From contig NZ_WIXM01000011.1 of assembly GCF_010993965.1 (NCBI RefSeq), positions 40,560 through 104,559 on the forward strand: 64,000 nt of DNA. The letters run 5' to 3'. The position numbers and the translations under genes are program-made. This document shows positions 50,325 through 62,278 of this stretch, in pieces; position 1 is the first letter of the stretch, and each line of letters starts with the position of its first letter. Origin of the DNA: Gracilibacillus sp. YIM 98692. GTDB taxonomy: Bacteria; Bacillota; Bacilli; Bacillales; Amphibacillaceae. Below the pieces are notes generated by a model. It saw only the letters and a list, made by a program, of their open reading frames with translations, ran no database searches and had not been told where the DNA came from.

Positions 50325-50412
50325 ACTATAAGATAGTATAAAAATTTATTGTTGATAGTATAAGAAAACTAAGGCTTTCGCCAGTACTTGGCGATAAGCC
50401 AAGTTTTTTCTT
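50325..50412 (+). repeat. Repeat family R2, copy in the pur leader
   Basis: AAACTAAGGCTTTCGCCAG, ACTTGGCGATAAGCCAAGT and TTTTTTCTTTATC are as in the 39541-39685 copy. Confidence 0.75.
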
Positions 50413-50550
50413 TATCACGGTGAAATAACCGTCCGCTATCCCCCGCTTCAAAGTTCAAGCAAAGAATTTAAGTAGGGATTACGGACGCTAACACCCTGAT
50501 TGGTTCAACTAAAAAATCAGTGGGGGGAAAAAGAAGCCCTACTGATTGAC
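50413..50550 (-). repeat. Repeat family R1, full copy in the pur leader
   Basis: In reverse orientation it carries TTTATCACGGTGAA, CCGTCCGC..GGATTACGGACGC and ATCAGTGGGG..CCCTACTGAT. It sits between the riboswitch terminator and purE, in the transcribed leader. Confidence 0.8.
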
Positions 50551-50579
50551 TTTCATTTTATATAGAGAGGGGTTATCTC

Positions 50580-51071
50580 ATGGCACAAGTTGGTGTGATA
50601 ATGGGAAGCATTTCTGATTGGGAGACAATGAAGCATACTTGTGATGTTTTAGATGAATTAGGTATTGCTTATGAAAAGGAAGTGATCTCTGCACACAGAA
50701 CACCAGAAGATATGTTTGAATATGCAGAAAATGCTAGAGATAGAGGCTTGAAAGTCATTATTGCTGGTGCAGGAGGTGCAGCGCACTTACCAGGAATGGT
50801 AGCAGCTAAAACGACATTGCCTGTTATCGGTGTTCCTGTACAAACGAGAACGTTAAATGGATTAGATTCACTCTATTCCATTGTGCAAATGCCAGGTGGT
50901 GTACCTGTAGCAACAGTTGCGATTGGCAAAGCAGGTGCAAAAAATGCAGGTATTTTAGCAACACAGATGATTGGCAGCTTTGACCAAGAGGTCGCAGAGC
51001 GCCTTTCAAATTATCAACAACAAATGCGAGAAAAAGTCACAGAAATGAGGGAAGATCTTGCAAAACAATAA
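50580..51071 (+). CDS. purE: N5-carboxyaminoimidazole ribonucleotide mutase
   Basis: PurE (163 residues) converts N5-CAIR to [24 protein letters not shown] near the N terminus is the nucleotide-phosphate loop. [16 protein letters not shown] is the class I signature. First gene of the pur operon; its end overlaps purK. RBS AGAGAGGGG. Confidence 0.97.
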   Translation: MAQVGVIMGSISDWETMKHTCDVLDELGIAYEKEVISAHRTPEDMFEYAENARDRGLKVIIAGAGGAAHLPGMVAAKTTLPVIGVPVQTRTLNGLDSLYSIVQMPGGVPVATVAIGKAGAKNAGILATQMIGSFDQEVAERLSNYQQQMREKVTEMREDLAKQ

Positions 51072-52197
51072 ACTACTTTTCGGCTCAACAATTGGAATTA
51101 TTGGCGGAGGACAGTTAGGTCGTATGATGACAACAGCAGCAAAGCATATGGGCTATTCGGTAGTCGTGTTAGATCCAACACCAAATTGTCCTACAGCGCA
51201 AGTGGCAGATGACCAAATTGTAGCTGCTTATGATGATATGGAGGCTGTACAAAAGCTTGCGGAACAAAGTGATGTCATCACCTATGAGTTTGAAAACGTT
51301 GATTTAGAAGCAGCACAATATTTAGAAGCTCGACAACTGTTACCACAAGGCGCAAATTCTTTACGAGTAACGCAAGATCGTGAGCTAGAGAAAAAGGCGA
51401 TGGTGGATAGTGATCAGCCAGTAGCTCCTTTTGCTATCGTGAAATCAAAATCAGAATTAGAAGAGGCCGCGCAAGAGATAGGTTATCCATCTGTTGCCAA
51501 AACTTGTCGAGGCGGTTACGACGGCAAAGGACAAGTAAAGCTTACATCAGCAGATGATTTAGATCCAGCTGTTGAAATGCTGGAAAACGCAGGTCGTGTC
51601 ATTGTGGAAAAATGGGTGCCTTTCGATAAGGAAATTTCGATTATCTTTACACGAACGAAAGATGGAAACATTTCCTATTTTCCAGTAGCAGAAAATAAGC
51701 ACCGTGAACACATTTTGCATGCAACCATAGCGCCAGCAAAAGTATCTGATGGAGTGGCTGAGAAAGCAAAAGAAGCAGCAAAGGCTATTGCAGAAACAAT
51801 CGGTGTTGTTGGAACATTCGCGATTGAAATGTTCGTATGCGGTGATGAGATACTAATTAATGAATTGGCTCCAAGACCGCATAATTCGGGACATTATACG
51901 ATCGAAGCTTGCAGCGTTTCTCAATTTGAGCAGCACATTCGAGCAATATGCAACATTCCGCTTGCTCCTGTTTACTTTCACGGCGGTGCTGTAATGGTGA
52001 ACTTGCTAGGCAAGGATGTCGAGCCATATGTAGAGAAGATGGAAGACTACAGAGTAGTGGCAGGACACTTACACATGTATGGCAAAAAAGAAAATAAGCC
52101 ATTACGAAAAATGGGACATGTTACGTATATTGAAAATGACCCATGGAGGGTATATCAAGACTTAGTGGAGAAAAACTTAATACAAGAAGATAAATAA
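51058..52197 (+). CDS. purK: N5-carboxyaminoimidazole ribonucleotide synthase
   Basis: PurK (379 residues) is an ATP-grasp enzyme that carboxylates AIR with bicarbonate. Seen are the N-terminal [12 protein letters not shown], the ATP-grasp [17 protein letters not shown] and [17 protein letters not shown]. It starts with TTG inside the end of purE, with GAGGGA six bases before. Confidence 0.96.
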   Translation: MQNNKLLFGSTIGIIGGGQLGRMMTTAAKHMGYSVVVLDPTPNCPTAQVADDQIVAAYDDMEAVQKLAEQSDVITYEFENVDLEAAQYLEARQLLPQGANSLRVTQDRELEKKAMVDSDQPVAPFAIVKSKSELEEAAQEIGYPSVAKTCRGGYDGKGQVKLTSADDLDPAVEMLENAGRVIVEKWVPFDKEISIIFTRTKDGNISYFPVAENKHREHILHATIAPAKVSDGVAEKAKEAAKAIAETIGVVGTFAIEMFVCGDEILINELAPRPHNSGHYTIEACSVSQFEQHIRAICNIPLAPVYFHGGAVMVNLLGKDVEPYVEKMEDYRVVAGHLHMYGKKENKPLRKMGHVTYIENDPWRVYQDLVEKNLIQEDK

Positions 52198-52217
52198 ATA
52201 GGGAGGCAACGTACAAA

Positions 52218-53513
52218 ATGATAGAACGTTATACAAGAGAAGAGATGGGCAGGATTTGGACAGATGAAAATCGCTTTGATGCTTGGCTGGAGGTAGAACT
52301 GCTAGCATGTGAGGCCTGGAGTGAATTAGGAATTATTCCAAAAGAAGATGTGGAAAAGTTAAGAGAAAAAGCTTCTTTTGATGTAGAGCGAATCTTTGAA
52401 ATCGAACAGGAAACACGTCATGATGTCGTTGCCTTTACTAGAGCGGTATCGGAAACCGTAGGCGAAGAGCGTAAATGGGTACACTATGGCTTAACCTCAA
52501 CAGATGTTGTAGATACAGCTTTATCTTACCTATTGAAGCAGGCCAATGATTTAATTCGTCGTGATATTGAAAACTTTATTGAAATTTTAAAAGAGAAGGC
52601 CATCGAGCATAAAAACACAGTCATGATGGGCCGTACACATGGTGTGCATGCTGAGCCAACTACGTTTGGGTTAAAAATGGCATTATGGTATGAAGAAATG
52701 AAGCGAAACCTCGAGCGTTTTAACAGAGCAGCAGAAGTAATCGAAACAGGAAAACTTTCTGGAGCGGTTGGAACGTATGCCAACATTGATCCGTTTGTAG
52801 AAAAGTATGTTTGTGAAAAGCTAGGTTTAACACCAGCACCGGTATCAACCCAAACATTACAACGTGACCGCCATGCGCAGTACATGTCTGCATTAGCGTT
52901 GGTTGCTAGCTCTATTGAAAAATTTGCGACAGAAGTTCGCGGATTGCAAAAAACGGAAACTCGTGAAGTAGAAGAATTCTTCGCAAAAGGTCAAAAAGGT
53001 TCTTCTGCGATGCCGCATAAACGTAATCCAATCGGTTCTGAGAATATGACCGGGATGGCACGTGTGATTCGCGGATATATGATGACATCTTATGAGAATG
53101 TAGCATTATGGCATGAACGCGATATTTCTCACTCATCAGCAGAGCGTGTGATCCTGCCAGATGCGACGATTGCAGTGAATTACATGTTAAATCGTTTCGG
53201 AAATATTGTGAAAAACTTGACGGTATTCCCTGAAAACATGAAGCGCAACATTAACCGTACGTACGGCGTAATTTTCTCACAACGAGTGTTATTATCATTG
53301 ATTGACCAAGGCATGAGCCGAGAGGAAGCATACGATATGGTACAGCCAAATGCGATGAAGGCATGGGAGACGGCAACACCATTCCGTGAGTTAATTGAGA
53401 AGGAAGAACGCATCACAAACACCTTATCAAAAGAACAGCTAGATGATTGCTTTGACTATACGTATCACTTGAAAAATGTGGATCAAATTTTCAAAAAGAT
53501 CGGCTTATCTTAA
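52218..53513 (+). CDS. purB: Adenylosuccinate lyase
   Basis: PurB (431 residues) cleaves SAICAR to AICAR and adenylosuccinate to AMP. The fumarase/aspartase-superfamily signature [17 protein letters not shown] and the catalytic-region [14 protein letters not shown] are intact. RBS GGGAGG. Confidence 0.97.
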   Translation: MIERYTREEMGRIWTDENRFDAWLEVELLACEAWSELGIIPKEDVEKLREKASFDVERIFEIEQETRHDVVAFTRAVSETVGEERKWVHYGLTSTDVVDTALSYLLKQANDLIRRDIENFIEILKEKAIEHKNTVMMGRTHGVHAEPTTFGLKMALWYEEMKRNLERFNRAAEVIETGKLSGAVGTYANIDPFVEKYVCEKLGLTPAPVSTQTLQRDRHAQYMSALALVASSIEKFATEVRGLQKTETREVEEFFAKGQKGSSAMPHKRNPIGSENMTGMARVIRGYMMTSYENVALWHERDISHSSAERVILPDATIAVNYMLNRFGNIVKNLTVFPENMKRNINRTYGVIFSQRVLLSLIDQGMSREEAYDMVQPNAMKAWETATPFRELIEKEERITNTLSKEQLDDCFDYTYHLKNVDQIFKKIGLS

Positions 53514-53526
53514 TAGAGGGGGTACC

Positions 53527-54243
53527 ATGATGAAAGACAAGCTTTTATACGAAGGAAAAGCGAAGCAAGTTTTCACCGTTGAAGGGGAGGAAAACTTACT
53601 TGTTTTATCCTATAAGAATGACGCAACAGCTTTTAATGGCGAAAAGAAAGAAGAGTTTAAAGGAAAAGGTCGTTACAATAACCTGATATCTGCAAAAGTA
53701 TTTGAATACTTGCATCAAAATGGTGTGAAAAGCCATTTTAAAGAAGCGTTAAATGAGACAGAACAGCTAGTAGAAAAAACGACGATCATTCCTTTGGAAG
53801 TAGTAGTGCGAAATGTGGCAGCAGGAAGTATTGTTAGAAGAATCGGTGTAGAAGAAAAAACAAACTTCACCCCATCTCTTGTAGAGTTTTTCTACAAAAA
53901 GGATGAGCTGGGAGATCCATTAATCAATGATGCTCATGCTCTATTGTTGACAGATGCAAAGGAAGAAGAATTAGTGCAAATCAAAGAAATGGCGTTAAAA
54001 GTAAATGAAGTATTACAAAACTTATTCAAAGAAGTAAACCTTGAATTAGTAGATTTTAAGCTCGAATTTGGTCGTAATGCGTCAGGTGACATTGTCCTGT
54101 CTGACGAAGTTAGTCCAGATACTTGCCGTTTATGGGATATCGAAACAGGCGAGAAAATGGATAAAGACGTATTCCGTGAAGATTTAGGCGATTTAATGAC
54201 TGTGTATGAAAATATTTTAACTAGACTGGAGGCATTAAAATGA
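53527..54243 (+). CDS. purC: SAICAR synthetase
   Basis: PurC (about 238 residues) joins CAIR and aspartate. The motifs LLYEGKAKQVF, EVVVRNVAAGSIVRR and LVDFKLEFGRNASGDIVLSDEVSPDTCRLWD (shown as LVDFKLEFGR..DEVSPDTCRLWD) are conserved. Two adjacent ATGs (53527, 53530) follow GAGGGGG; spacing slightly favours the second. Confidence 0.96.
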   Translation: MMKDKLLYEGKAKQVFTVEGEENLLVLSYKNDATAFNGEKKEEFKGKGRYNNLISAKVFEYLHQNGVKSHFKEALNETEQLVEKTTIIPLEVVVRNVAAGSIVRRIGVEEKTNFTPSLVEFFYKKDELGDPLINDAHALLLTDAKEEELVQIKEMALKVNEVLQNLFKEVNLELVDFKLEFGRNASGDIVLSDEVSPDTCRLWDIETGEKMDKDVFREDLGDLMTVYENILTRLEALK

Positions 54244-54491
54244 AATTAGTAAAGGTGCATATTACATTAAAAGAAGGTGTATTAGATCCACAAGGAAAGG
54301 CTGTACAAGGATCTTTAAACACACTAGGTTATAACAAGGTGAAGGAAGTACGTGTTGGCAAATTTATGGAGCTGACAATGGAAGATGATGCAAATGTGGA
54401 AGAGCAAATAGAGGAAATGTGTAATCAACTTCTTGCTAATCCAGTTATCGAAAATTATGAATACACAGTGGAGGAAGGTGTTACCCAGTGA
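54240..54491 (+). CDS. purS: FGAM synthase subunit PurS
   Basis: This 83-residue subunit bridges PurQ and small Pur[21 protein letters not shown] and the end [13 protein letters not shown] are typical. It overlaps purC by four bases and purQ by four bases. Confidence 0.96.
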   Translation: MKLVKVHITLKEGVLDPQGKAVQGSLNTLGYNKVKEVRVGKFMELTMEDDANVEEQIEEMCNQLLANPVIENYEYTVEEGVTQ

Positions 54492-55171
54492 AATTCGCTG
54501 TAGTGGTGTTCCCTGGTTCAAACTGTGACCGTGATATGTACTATGCGGCGAAGGATGCACTTGGGGAAGAAGCAGATTTAATCTGGTACAAAGAAGCCAA
54601 TTTAGATGGTTATGATGCTATTTTAATTCCCGGAGGATTCTCTTATGGAGACTATTTGCGCTCTGGAGCGATTGCCTCTACTTCTGATATTGTAACGCAA
54701 TTAAAACAACAAGCAGAAAAAGGCGTGCCAATCTTAGGAGTTTGTAATGGATTCCAAATTTTGTTAGAATCTGGCCTTTTACCTGGTGCGATGTTACGCA
54801 ATCAAAACTTAAAATTTATGTGCCATTTTGAAGAGTTAGTGGTAGAGAACAATCAAACCATATTCACATCAGAATATGAACAAGAAGAGATTGTGTCGAT
54901 TCCAATTGCTCACAATGAAGGTAACTATTATTGTGATGATGAAACACGTGCTAAGTTGGAGGAAAATAATCAAATTGTGTTTACGTATAAAACGAACCCG
55001 AATGGCTCTGTAAGTGACATTGCAGGGATTATAAATGAAAAAGGAAATGTACTTGGTATGATGCCACACCCTGAACGAGCGGTCGAAGCACTATTAAGTA
55101 GTGACGATGGGTTGAAGTTATTCCAATCAATGCTAGTAAACTGGAGGGAAAAACATGTTGCAGGCGCCTGA
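54488..55171 (+). CDS. purQ: FGAM synthase glutaminase subunit PurQ
   Basis: This 227-residue class I amidotransferase supplies ammonia for FGAM synthesis. [26 protein letters not shown] and the nucleophile [17 protein letters not shown] are present, and [10 protein letters not shown] holds the His-Glu pair. It starts with GTG overlapping purS. Confidence 0.97.
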   Translation: MKFAVVVFPGSNCDRDMYYAAKDALGEEADLIWYKEANLDGYDAILIPGGFSYGDYLRSGAIASTSDIVTQLKQQAEKGVPILGVCNGFQILLESGLLPGAMLRNQNLKFMCHFEELVVENNQTIFTSEYEQEEIVSIPIAHNEGNYYCDDETRAKLEENNQIVFTYKTNPNGSVSDIAGIINEKGNVLGMMPHPERAVEALLSSDDGLKLFQSMLVNWREKHVAGA

Positions 55172-57383
55172 AATTACCCCAGAAATGGTAGAAAAAGATA
55201 AAGTTTATCAAGAGATGGGTTTAACGGATAAAGAATATGACATGATTAAAAACATTATGGGTCGTCGCCCGAATTTTACAGAAATTGGTATTTTTTCGGT
55301 GATGTGGTCAGAGCACTGTAGCTACAAAACGTCTAAGCCACTTCTAAAAAAGTTCCCAACTGAAGGACCTCAAGTTGTACAAGGTCCTGGTGAAGGGGCA
55401 GGAGTTGTAGATATTGGCGACGGGCAAGGTGTCGTGTTTAAAGTAGAAAGTCATAATCACCCTTCAGCGGTAGAGCCTTATCAAGGTGCTGCGACTGGTG
55501 TTGGTGGAATTATTCGTGACGTTTTCTCTATGGGAGCTCGTCCGATTGCATCATTAAATTCGCTTCGTTTTGGTAACCTAAATACAGGTCGTGTGAAATA
55601 TTTATTTGATGAAGTTGTACATGGTATTTCAGGTTACGGCAACTGTGTTGGGGTTCCAACGGTTGGCGGTGAAGTACAGTTTGATGATTCATATGAAGGT
55701 AACCCGCTTGTCAATGCCATGTGTGTTGGTTTAATTGATACGAAAGATATTCAAAAAGGGATTGCGGCAGGTGAAGGTAACACAATCATGTATGTTGGCT
55801 CTAAGACAGGACGTGACGGTATCCATGGAGCAACTTTCGCATCTGAAGACCTGTCTGAAGACTCCGAAAGCAAACGTTCTAATGTGCAAGTCGGAGACCC
55901 ATTCATGGAAAAACTGCTGATTGAAGCATGTTTAGAAGTCATCCAATCTGATGCTCTTGTAGGGATTCAAGACATGGGAGCAGCTGGTCTTACTTCATCA
56001 GCGAGTGAGATGGCAAGTAAAGCTGGAATGGGCATGGAAATGAATCTAGATTTGATTCCTCAGCGTGAGCAGAATATGACAGCATATGAAATGATGCTTT
56101 CTGAATCACAAGAGCGTATGTTGTTATGTGTGAAAAAAGGCGAAGAACAAGAAATCATTGATATTTTCAAAAAGTACAACTTAGAAGCGGTAGCGGTAGG
56201 TCAAGTAACAGAAGATAAAATGTTCCGTTTATTGCATAAAGGAGAAGTGGTGGCAGATATTCCAGTAGATAACTTAGCGGAAGATGCACCTATTTTCCAT
56301 AAAGAATCAAAGGTTCCAGCATATTATGAAGAGTATCAAAAGATGGCAGATTACGTACCAAATGTAGACAACCATACAGAAACATTAAAACAATTATTAC
56401 AGCAGCCAACGATTGCAAGTAAAGAATATGTATATGATCAATATGATTCAATGGTGCAAGCTAATACTGTATTCTCACCAGGTTCTGATGCAGCAGTTGT
56501 ACGTGTGCGAGGATATGACAAAGCTATCGCGATGACAACCGATTGTAACTCTCGTTATATTTATCTAGACCCAGAAGTGGGCGGGCAAATTGCAGTAGCA
56601 GAAGCAGCGCGTAACATCATATCTTCTGGTGCGAAGCCACTTGCTTTAACGGACGGGTTGAATTTTGGTAATCCAGACAAACCAGAAAACTTCTGGCAAA
56701 TGGAAAAAAGTGTAGAAGGTATGAGTGCAGCCAGCTTAAAGCTAAACACACCGGTTATAAGTGGAAATGTATCTTTGTATAACGAATCCAATGGTCAAGC
56801 GATTTACCCAACCCCTGTAGTTGGAATGGTAGGTTTACACGAATCTCTTGATCACATTACACCATCACAGTTCCAGCAAGAAGGGGACACTATTTATGTG
56901 ATTGGAGAAACAGCTCCAGAGTTTGGTGGAAGTGAATTGCAAAATGTATTAGAAGGCAAATATTTTGGAAAAGCACCAGTCCTGGACTTAGATGTTGAGG
57001 TAAACCGTCAAGGACAATTATTACAAGCAATTCGCGATGGTCTTGTTTCTTCTGCGCACGATCTTGCAGAAGGTGGCCTAGGAGTAGCCGTAGCAGAAAG
57101 CTTATTTGCTAACAAAGGTTTAGGAGCAGATATTAAAGTGAATGGAGACGTAACAGCAGCTTTATTTAGTGAAACACAATCTCGTTTCTTAGTATCTGTA
57201 CCGGAAGCAAAGCGTGAAGCATTTGAAAAAGTAGTAGAAGATGCTCAAGCAATTGGTATTGTTACAAACACAAGTAAGTTAGTTGTTAATAGTGAGCAAG
57301 AACAAGTGATTAATGAAGACATCGAGTCATTACAACAATTATGGAAAGGAGCTATCCCGTGCTTGCTGAAATCAAAGGCATAA
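55155..57383 (+). CDS. purL: FGAM synthase, small PurL subunit
   Basis: This 742-residue enzyme, the short form that needs PurS and PurQ, converts FGAR to FGAM with ATP and ammonia. [20 protein letters not shown] and [21 protein letters not shown] are the signature motifs; [13 protein letters not shown] is the ATP region. It overlaps purQ at its start and purF at its end. Confidence 0.97.
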   Translation: MLQAPEITPEMVEKDKVYQEMGLTDKEYDMIKNIMGRRPNFTEIGIFSVMWSEHCSYKTSKPLLKKFPTEGPQVVQGPGEGAGVVDIGDGQGVVFKVESHNHPSAVEPYQGAATGVGGIIRDVFSMGARPIASLNSLRFGNLNTGRVKYLFDEVVHGISGYGNCVGVPTVGGEVQFDDSYEGNPLVNAMCVGLIDTKDIQKGIAAGEGNTIMYVGSKTGRDGIHGATFASEDLSEDSESKRSNVQVGDPFMEKLLIEACLEVIQSDALVGIQDMGAAGLTSSASEMASKAGMGMEMNLDLIPQREQNMTAYEMMLSESQERMLLCVKKGEEQEIIDIFKKYNLEAVAVGQVTEDKMFRLLHKGEVVADIPVDNLAEDAPIFHKESKVPAYYEEYQKMADYVPNVDNHTETLKQLLQQPTIASKEYVYDQYDSMVQANTVFSPGSDAAVVRVRGYDKAIAMTTDCNSRYIYLDPEVGGQIAVAEAARNIISSGAKPLALTDGLNFGNPDKPENFWQMEKSVEGMSAASLKLNTPVISGNVSLYNESNGQAIYPTPVVGMVGLHESLDHITPSQFQQEGDTIYVIGETAPEFGGSELQNVLEGKYFGKAPVLDLDVEVNRQGQLLQAIRDGLVSSAHDLAEGGLGVAVAESLFANKGLGADIKVNGDVTAALFSETQSRFLVSVPEAKREAFEKVVEDAQAIGIVTNTSKLVVNSEQEQVINEDIESLQQLWKGAIPCLLKSKA

Positions 57384-58771
57384 ATGAAGAATGTGGAGTA
57401 TTTGCGATCTGGGGGCATGAAAAAGCAGCCGAAATGACGTACTACGGCTTGCACGCTCTGCAGCATCGCGGGCAAGAAGGCGCAGGTATAGTAACAACAG
57501 ATGGAGATAAATTGAATGTCCACAAGGGAGTAGGCCTTATTAATGATGTTTTCTCAGAAGGGGAAGTTTCTCGTTTGAAGGGGCACGCTGCAATCGGCCA
57601 TGTTCGTTATGCAACACAAGGTGGTGGGGGATATGAAAATGTCCAGCCACTTGTCTTCCGTTCTCAGAAGAATAGTATGGCACTATCCCACAATGGTAAT
57701 TTAGTCAACGCTCATGCTTTGAAAAATCAACTAGAGGCTCAAGGAAGTATTTTGCAAACAACATCAGATACAGAGGTTATTGCTCACTTAGTAAAACGAA
57801 GCGGTAATGTGCCAATGGAAGAAGCGATCACTTCAGCGCTTGGCATGATTAAAGGAGCTTATGCCTTTTCTATTTTAACAGAGGATCAATTGTTTATTGG
57901 TTTAGACCCTCGAGGCTTACGTCCATTATCTATAGGTCGTCTTGGAGATGCGTATGTTGTGGCATCTGAAACGTGCGCATTTGATTTGATCGGGGCCACT
58001 TATGAACGTGAAGTGAAGCCTGGAGAACTAATCGTTATTGATGAAGATGGATTCCGTACGAAGCAATTCACATCACCATTACAGCGTACTCTATGCTCTA
58101 TGGAATATGTGTATTTCTCAAGACCAGATAGTGATTTAAATGAATTAAATGTGCATGCTAGTCGTAAAACGATGGGAAAACAATTAGCGGAAGAATCACC
58201 GGTAGAAGCAGATGTTGTGACAGGGGTGCCAGACTCCAGTATCTCAGCTGCGATTGGGTTTTCCGAAGCGACAGGTATACCCTATGAGCTTGGTTTAATT
58301 AAAAACCGTTATGTAGGCCGTACTTTTATTCAGCCTTCGCAAGAGCTTCGTGAGCAAGGGGTAAAGATGAAACTCTCTGCAGTACGCGGTATTGTAGATG
58401 GGAAGCGTGTCGTGATGGTGGATGATTCGATAGTACGAGGAACAACGAGTCGTAGAATTGTACGTTTGTTGAAAGAAGCAGGTGCGACAGAAGTGCATGT
58501 TCGTATTGCCTCTCCACCAATTCAAAATCCTTGTTATTATGGAATTGACACTTCGACAAAGTCAGAGCTCATCGCATCTAATAATTCGATAGAAGATATG
58601 AAAGAAATTATTGGTGCTGATACGCTTGCCTTTTTAACACCAGATGGCTTGAAAAAGTCGATTGTAAGTGATAGAGATACGCAGGAGCACGGTATTTGCC
58701 GAGCATGTTTTACTGGAAATTATCCAACAGAAATATATCCGGATACAGAAATTCCAGCATATAAAGATTAA
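57359..58771 (+). CDS. purF: Amidophosphoribosyltransferase
   Basis: PurF (470 residues) performs the first committed step, PRPP to phosphoribosylamine. The GTG at 57359 follows AAAGGAG inside purL; an ATG 18 bases earlier is not preferred. A short propeptide precedes the catalytic Cys ([13 protein letters not shown]). [18 protein letters not shown] is the PRPP loop. The C-terminal Cys residues fit the Fe-S form of Bacillus. R1 follows it. Confidence 0.96.
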   Translation: MLAEIKGINEECGVFAIWGHEKAAEMTYYGLHALQHRGQEGAGIVTTDGDKLNVHKGVGLINDVFSEGEVSRLKGHAAIGHVRYATQGGGGYENVQPLVFRSQKNSMALSHNGNLVNAHALKNQLEAQGSILQTTSDTEVIAHLVKRSGNVPMEEAITSALGMIKGAYAFSILTEDQLFIGLDPRGLRPLSIGRLGDAYVVASETCAFDLIGATYEREVKPGELIVIDEDGFRTKQFTSPLQRTLCSMEYVYFSRPDSDLNELNVHASRKTMGKQLAEESPVEADVVTGVPDSSISAAIGFSEATGIPYELGLIKNRYVGRTFIQPSQELREQGVKMKLSAVRGIVDGKRVVMVDDSIVRGTTSRRIVRLLKEAGATEVHVRIASPPIQNPCYYGIDTSTKSELIASNNSIEDMKEIIGADTLAFLTPDGLKKSIVSDRDTQEHGICRACFTGNYPTEIYPDTEIPAYKD

Positions 58772-58800
58772 TTTTGGTGAAGTGACCGATAAAGAGTAGA

Positions 58801-58891
58801 AACTTATCTGGGTGCTAGCGTCCGTTATTCCCCACTCCATAATTCTAAGTCTTGAAGTGGGGATTTTACGGACGATTGTTCACTCTGATAA
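58801..58891 (+). repeat. Repeat family R1, copy within the pur operon (hairpin 2 only)
   Basis: CTTATCTGGGTGCTAGCGTCC leads into TATTCCCC..GGGGATTTTACGGACG and ends CACTCTGATAAA. It lies in the 163-base gap between purF and purM, inside the transcript. Confidence 0.8.
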
Positions 58892-58934
58892 AAGAAAACC
58901 TCTTAATCGTAGCACGTGAAAAGGAGTTAATTCG

Positions 58935-59963
58935 ATGAGTGATATTTATAAAAAAGCGGGTGTCGATGTTCATGCAGGCTACCAAGCAGTAGACTTAATG
59001 AAAAAGCATATTAAAAAAACAAATCGTCCAGAAGTAATAGGTGGCGTTGGCGCATTTGCTGGACTATTTGATTTAAGTAAATTTTCTTATGAAGAACCTG
59101 TACTTGTTTCGGGAACAGATGGAGTTGGAACGAAATTAAAACTTGCCTTTACGATGGATAAACATGATACAGTAGGTATCGATCTTGTAGCAATGTGTGT
59201 GAATGATATCGTAGCTCAAGGTGCTGATCCTTTATTCTTCTTAGATTACATTGCTTGTGGTAAAAATGAACCAGCAAAGATGGAACAGATCGTGAAAGGC
59301 ATTAGTGAAGGCTGTGTCCAAAGCAATGCTGCTTTAATAGGTGGAGAAACAGCAGAGATGCCTGGTATGTATGGCGATGAGGAATATGACCTTGCAGGAT
59401 TCGTCGTAGGTATTGCGGATAAACAGCAGTTAATCACTGGAGAAACGATTCAGGCGGGAGACAAAATCATTGGTATTGCATCAAGCGGTGTGCATTCTAA
59501 TGGTTTTTCGCTAGTGAGAAAAATCATTGAAGATCAAGATCTTTCTTATGATACGAAAGTGGATGAATTAGGAAAGACTTTAGGAGAAGCATTACTTGAG
59601 CCCACTAAGATTTATACAAAGGCGATTCAACAATTAAAGCTTGATCTCACGATTAAAGGGATTAGCCATATTACAGGCGGCGGTTTTTACGAAAACTTAC
59701 CGAGAGCAATCCCTGAAAAGCTTGGTGTTAACATTCAAAAAGGCTCATGGGAAATCCCGGCTGTTTTTAATTATTTACAAAAGCAAGCAGGTCTTGAAGA
59801 AGATGAAATGTATGGCGTTTTTAACATGGGTGTCGGCATGGCGGTAGTAGTAGAAGCTCATGAAGCGGATATGGCTATACAATTGCTGGAGGATATCGGA
59901 GAAAAGGCTAGCATTATCGGTGAGGTGACAGAAGAAGCAGGGGTGACATTTTCTAATGAGTAA
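58935..59963 (+). CDS. purM: AIR synthetase
   Basis: PurM (342 residues) closes FGAM to AIR with ATP. Motifs are [35 protein letters not shown], and [21 protein letters not shown]. It overlaps purN by eight bases. Confidence 0.97.
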   Translation: MSDIYKKAGVDVHAGYQAVDLMKKHIKKTNRPEVIGGVGAFAGLFDLSKFSYEEPVLVSGTDGVGTKLKLAFTMDKHDTVGIDLVAMCVNDIVAQGADPLFFLDYIACGKNEPAKMEQIVKGISEGCVQSNAALIGGETAEMPGMYGDEEYDLAGFVVGIADKQQLITGETIQAGDKIIGIASSGVHSNGFSLVRKIIEDQDLSYDTKVDELGKTLGEALLEPTKIYTKAIQQLKLDLTIKGISHITGGGFYENLPRAIPEKLGVNIQKGSWEIPAVFNYLQKQAGLEEDEMYGVFNMGVGMAVVVEAHEADMAIQLLEDIGEKASIIGEVTEEAGVTFSNE

Positions 59964-60534
59964 AACGAAAATAGCTGTCTTTGCTTCTGGAACAGGCAGT
60001 AACTATGATGCCGTCATCGAAGCAGCCAAAAGCGGTGTGTTAGATGCAGAGGTTGCATTGCTGGTTTCAGATAAACCGAATGCAAAGGTAGTAGAAAAAG
60101 CAAAACAAAACCAGACACCAACTTTTATTTTTGATCCGAAAAATTATGACGGCAAGGATGCATTTGAAGCAGACATCGTAGAAAAACTTCAGGAAAAAGA
60201 AATAGAATGGGTGATTTTGGCTGGCTATATGCGTCTGATTGGCGACACATTGTTAAAGCCATTCGAAGGACGTATTATCAACATCCATCCATCTCTATTG
60301 CCAGCTTTTCCTGGACTGGATGCGATAGGACAAGCCTTTGATGCAGGAGTGAAAGTATCTGGTGTCACCATTCATTATGTCGATGAAGGAATGGATACGG
60401 GTAAAATTATTGCACAAGAAGCGGTTCAAGTAGAAGATGATATGACTCGTGAAGATTTACAAAAGGCGATTCAAAAAGTGGAACATCGCTTATACCCTGA
60501 AACAATTCAGCAAATTATTTCGAGAGGAGAATAA
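59956..60534 (+). CDS. purN: GAR formyltransferase
   Basis: PurN (192 residues) transfers a formyl group from 10-formyl-THF to [21 protein letters not shown] and the catalytic-region [22 protein letters not shown] are present (Asn, His and Asp of the active site). Its stop touches the start of purH. Confidence 0.97.
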   Translation: MSKTKIAVFASGTGSNYDAVIEAAKSGVLDAEVALLVSDKPNAKVVEKAKQNQTPTFIFDPKNYDGKDAFEADIVEKLQEKEIEWVILAGYMRLIGDTLLKPFEGRIINIHPSLLPAFPGLDAIGQAFDAGVKVSGVTIHYVDEGMDTGKIIAQEAVQVEDDMTREDLQKAIQKVEHRLYPETIQQIISRGE

Positions 60535-62073
60535 ATGTTGAAAAAACGCGCGTTGCTAAGTGTATCGGATAAAACGAATTTAGTGCCATTTGCTGAAGGA
60601 CTAGACAAGCTAGGTTATGAATTAATCTCTACAGGTGGTACCTTGAAAAAATTAAAAGAAGCAGGACTTCCGGCATTACCAGTATCTGCTGTTACCAATT
60701 TTGAGGAAATTTTAGATGGTCGTGTCAAGACCCTCCATCCGTATATTCATGCAGGACTTTTAGCAAGACGTGATGAAGAATCACATATTGCACAGTTAGA
60801 AGAGCGTGATATTGCGCCAATCGATGTTGTAGTGGTCAATCTTTATCCATTTAAAGAAACCATTGCAAAAGAAGATGTGACAGAAGCGGATGCGATTGAA
60901 AATATCGATATTGGCGGCCCAACTATGTTACGTGCTGCATCAAAAAACTTCCGTGATGTGACAGTGGTTGTGGACCCATCTGACTATGACTCAGTTTTAG
61001 AAGAATTAGACAATAATGGTGGATCTGCTGAATTCCGTAAAAACCTAGCAGCAAAAGTGTTCCGTCATACAGCAAACTATGACGCAATGATTGCGGACTA
61101 TTTTGTTAACATTACAGAGGAAGAAGACCCAGAAACGTTTACCCCAACATTTGAAAAGGTACAATCCTTACGTTATGGAGAAAATCCTCATCAAAAAGCA
61201 GCTTTTTATAAAGAAGGAAATGTCAAAGGTGCTTCTATTGCAAATGCGAAACAATTGCACGGAAAAGAGCTTTCTTATAACAACATCCAAGATGCTAATG
61301 CAGCATTAGAAGTCGTACTAGAATTTACAGAAAAGCCAGCAGCAGTTGCAGTAAAGCTTATGAACCCATGTGGTGTTGGAATAGGCGAAAGCGTTGTGGA
61401 TGCTTATCAAAAAGCGTATGAAGCAGATCCTGTTTCTATTTTCGGTGGTATTGTAGCCTTAAATCGTGAAGTAGATGAAGCAACGGCGAATTTATTAAAA
61501 GATATTTTCTTAGAGATCGTGATTGCACCTAGCTTCTCAGAAAAAGCATTAGAAATTCTAACTGTAAAACCAAATATTCGTCTATTAGAAACTCCGATGG
61601 AAGTAGACGAAACTGATACAAAAAAAGTGGTAAGTGTTATTGGCGGTTTACTTGTGCAAGACCGTGACAATGGCAGTGTAACTGCAAATGACTTGGAAGT
61701 AGTAACGGATCGCAAGCCAGATGCAAAGGAAACCGAAGAATTGCTTTTCTCTTGGAAAGTGGTGAAGCATGTAAAATCTAATGCGATTGTGGTAGCAAAA
61801 GGTGATCAAACGTTGGGTGTAGGTGCTGGACAAATGAACCGTGTTGGTGCAGCCGGCATTGCATTTGAACAAGCTGGAGATAATGCAAATGGTGCGGTAC
61901 TAGCATCAGATGCCTTCTTCCCAATGCCAGATACGGTAGAAAATGCCGCAAAAGCAGGTATTAAAGCGATCATCCAGCCTGGTGGCTCAAAACGTGACCA
62001 AGACTCAATTGATGAGTGTAATAAACACGGCATTGCAATGGTCTTCACTAAAATGCGCCACTTTAAGCATTAA
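60535..62073 (+). CDS. purH: Bifunctional AICAR formyltransferase/IMP cyclohydrolase
   Basis: PurH (512 residues) carries out the last two steps to IMP. The N-terminal IMP cyclohydrolase domain has [16 protein letters not shown] and [20 protein letters not shown]; the C-terminal domain has [14 protein letters not shown] and [13 protein letters not shown]. It starts directly after the purN stop. Confidence 0.97.
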   Translation: MLKKRALLSVSDKTNLVPFAEGLDKLGYELISTGGTLKKLKEAGLPALPVSAVTNFEEILDGRVKTLHPYIHAGLLARRDEESHIAQLEERDIAPIDVVVVNLYPFKETIAKEDVTEADAIENIDIGGPTMLRAASKNFRDVTVVVDPSDYDSVLEELDNNGGSAEFRKNLAAKVFRHTANYDAMIADYFVNITEEEDPETFTPTFEKVQSLRYGENPHQKAAFYKEGNVKGASIANAKQLHGKELSYNNIQDANAALEVVLEFTEKPAAVAVKLMNPCGVGIGESVVDAYQKAYEADPVSIFGGIVALNREVDEATANLLKDIFLEIVIAPSFSEKALEILTVKPNIRLLETPMEVDETDTKKVVSVIGGLLVQDRDNGSVTANDLEVVTDRKPDAKETEELLFSWKVVKHVKSNAIVVAKGDQTLGVGAGQMNRVGAAGIAFEQAGDNANGAVLASDAFFPMPDTVENAAKAGIKAIIQPGGSKRDQDSIDECNKHGIAMVFTKMRHFKH

Positions 62074-62085
62074 TAAAGCAAGAAG

Positions 62086-62222
62086 GGCTGTCTCATAAGT
62101 TTAGTACTGATTCAGCAACGGGAATATGCGAGACTCTTTTGGAAACGAGCTTACGAGCCCAAGGAAAGTGAGTATATTTTCGTTGCTTGTACAGGGAACT
62201 AACTTTTTGGACAGCTCCTTTA
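62086..62222 (+). repeat. Repeat family R5, long copy between purH and purD
   Basis: GGGCTGTCTCATAAGTTTAGT pairs across about 130 bases with ACTAACTTTTTGGACAGCTCC, followed by T3. It contains CGAGACTC and GAAACGAGC stretches. Its ends match the 39460-39540 copy. It could act as a partial terminator before purD. Confidence 0.7.
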
Positions 62223-62278
62223 CTATTTAAAATATTATGTTGAAAAAATACCCTTACCTACATATGAAGGAGGAAATC

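Noticed and set aside
52526..52885. 119-residue minus-strand frame inside purB
   Set aside because: It is a shadow of the highly conserved purB gene.
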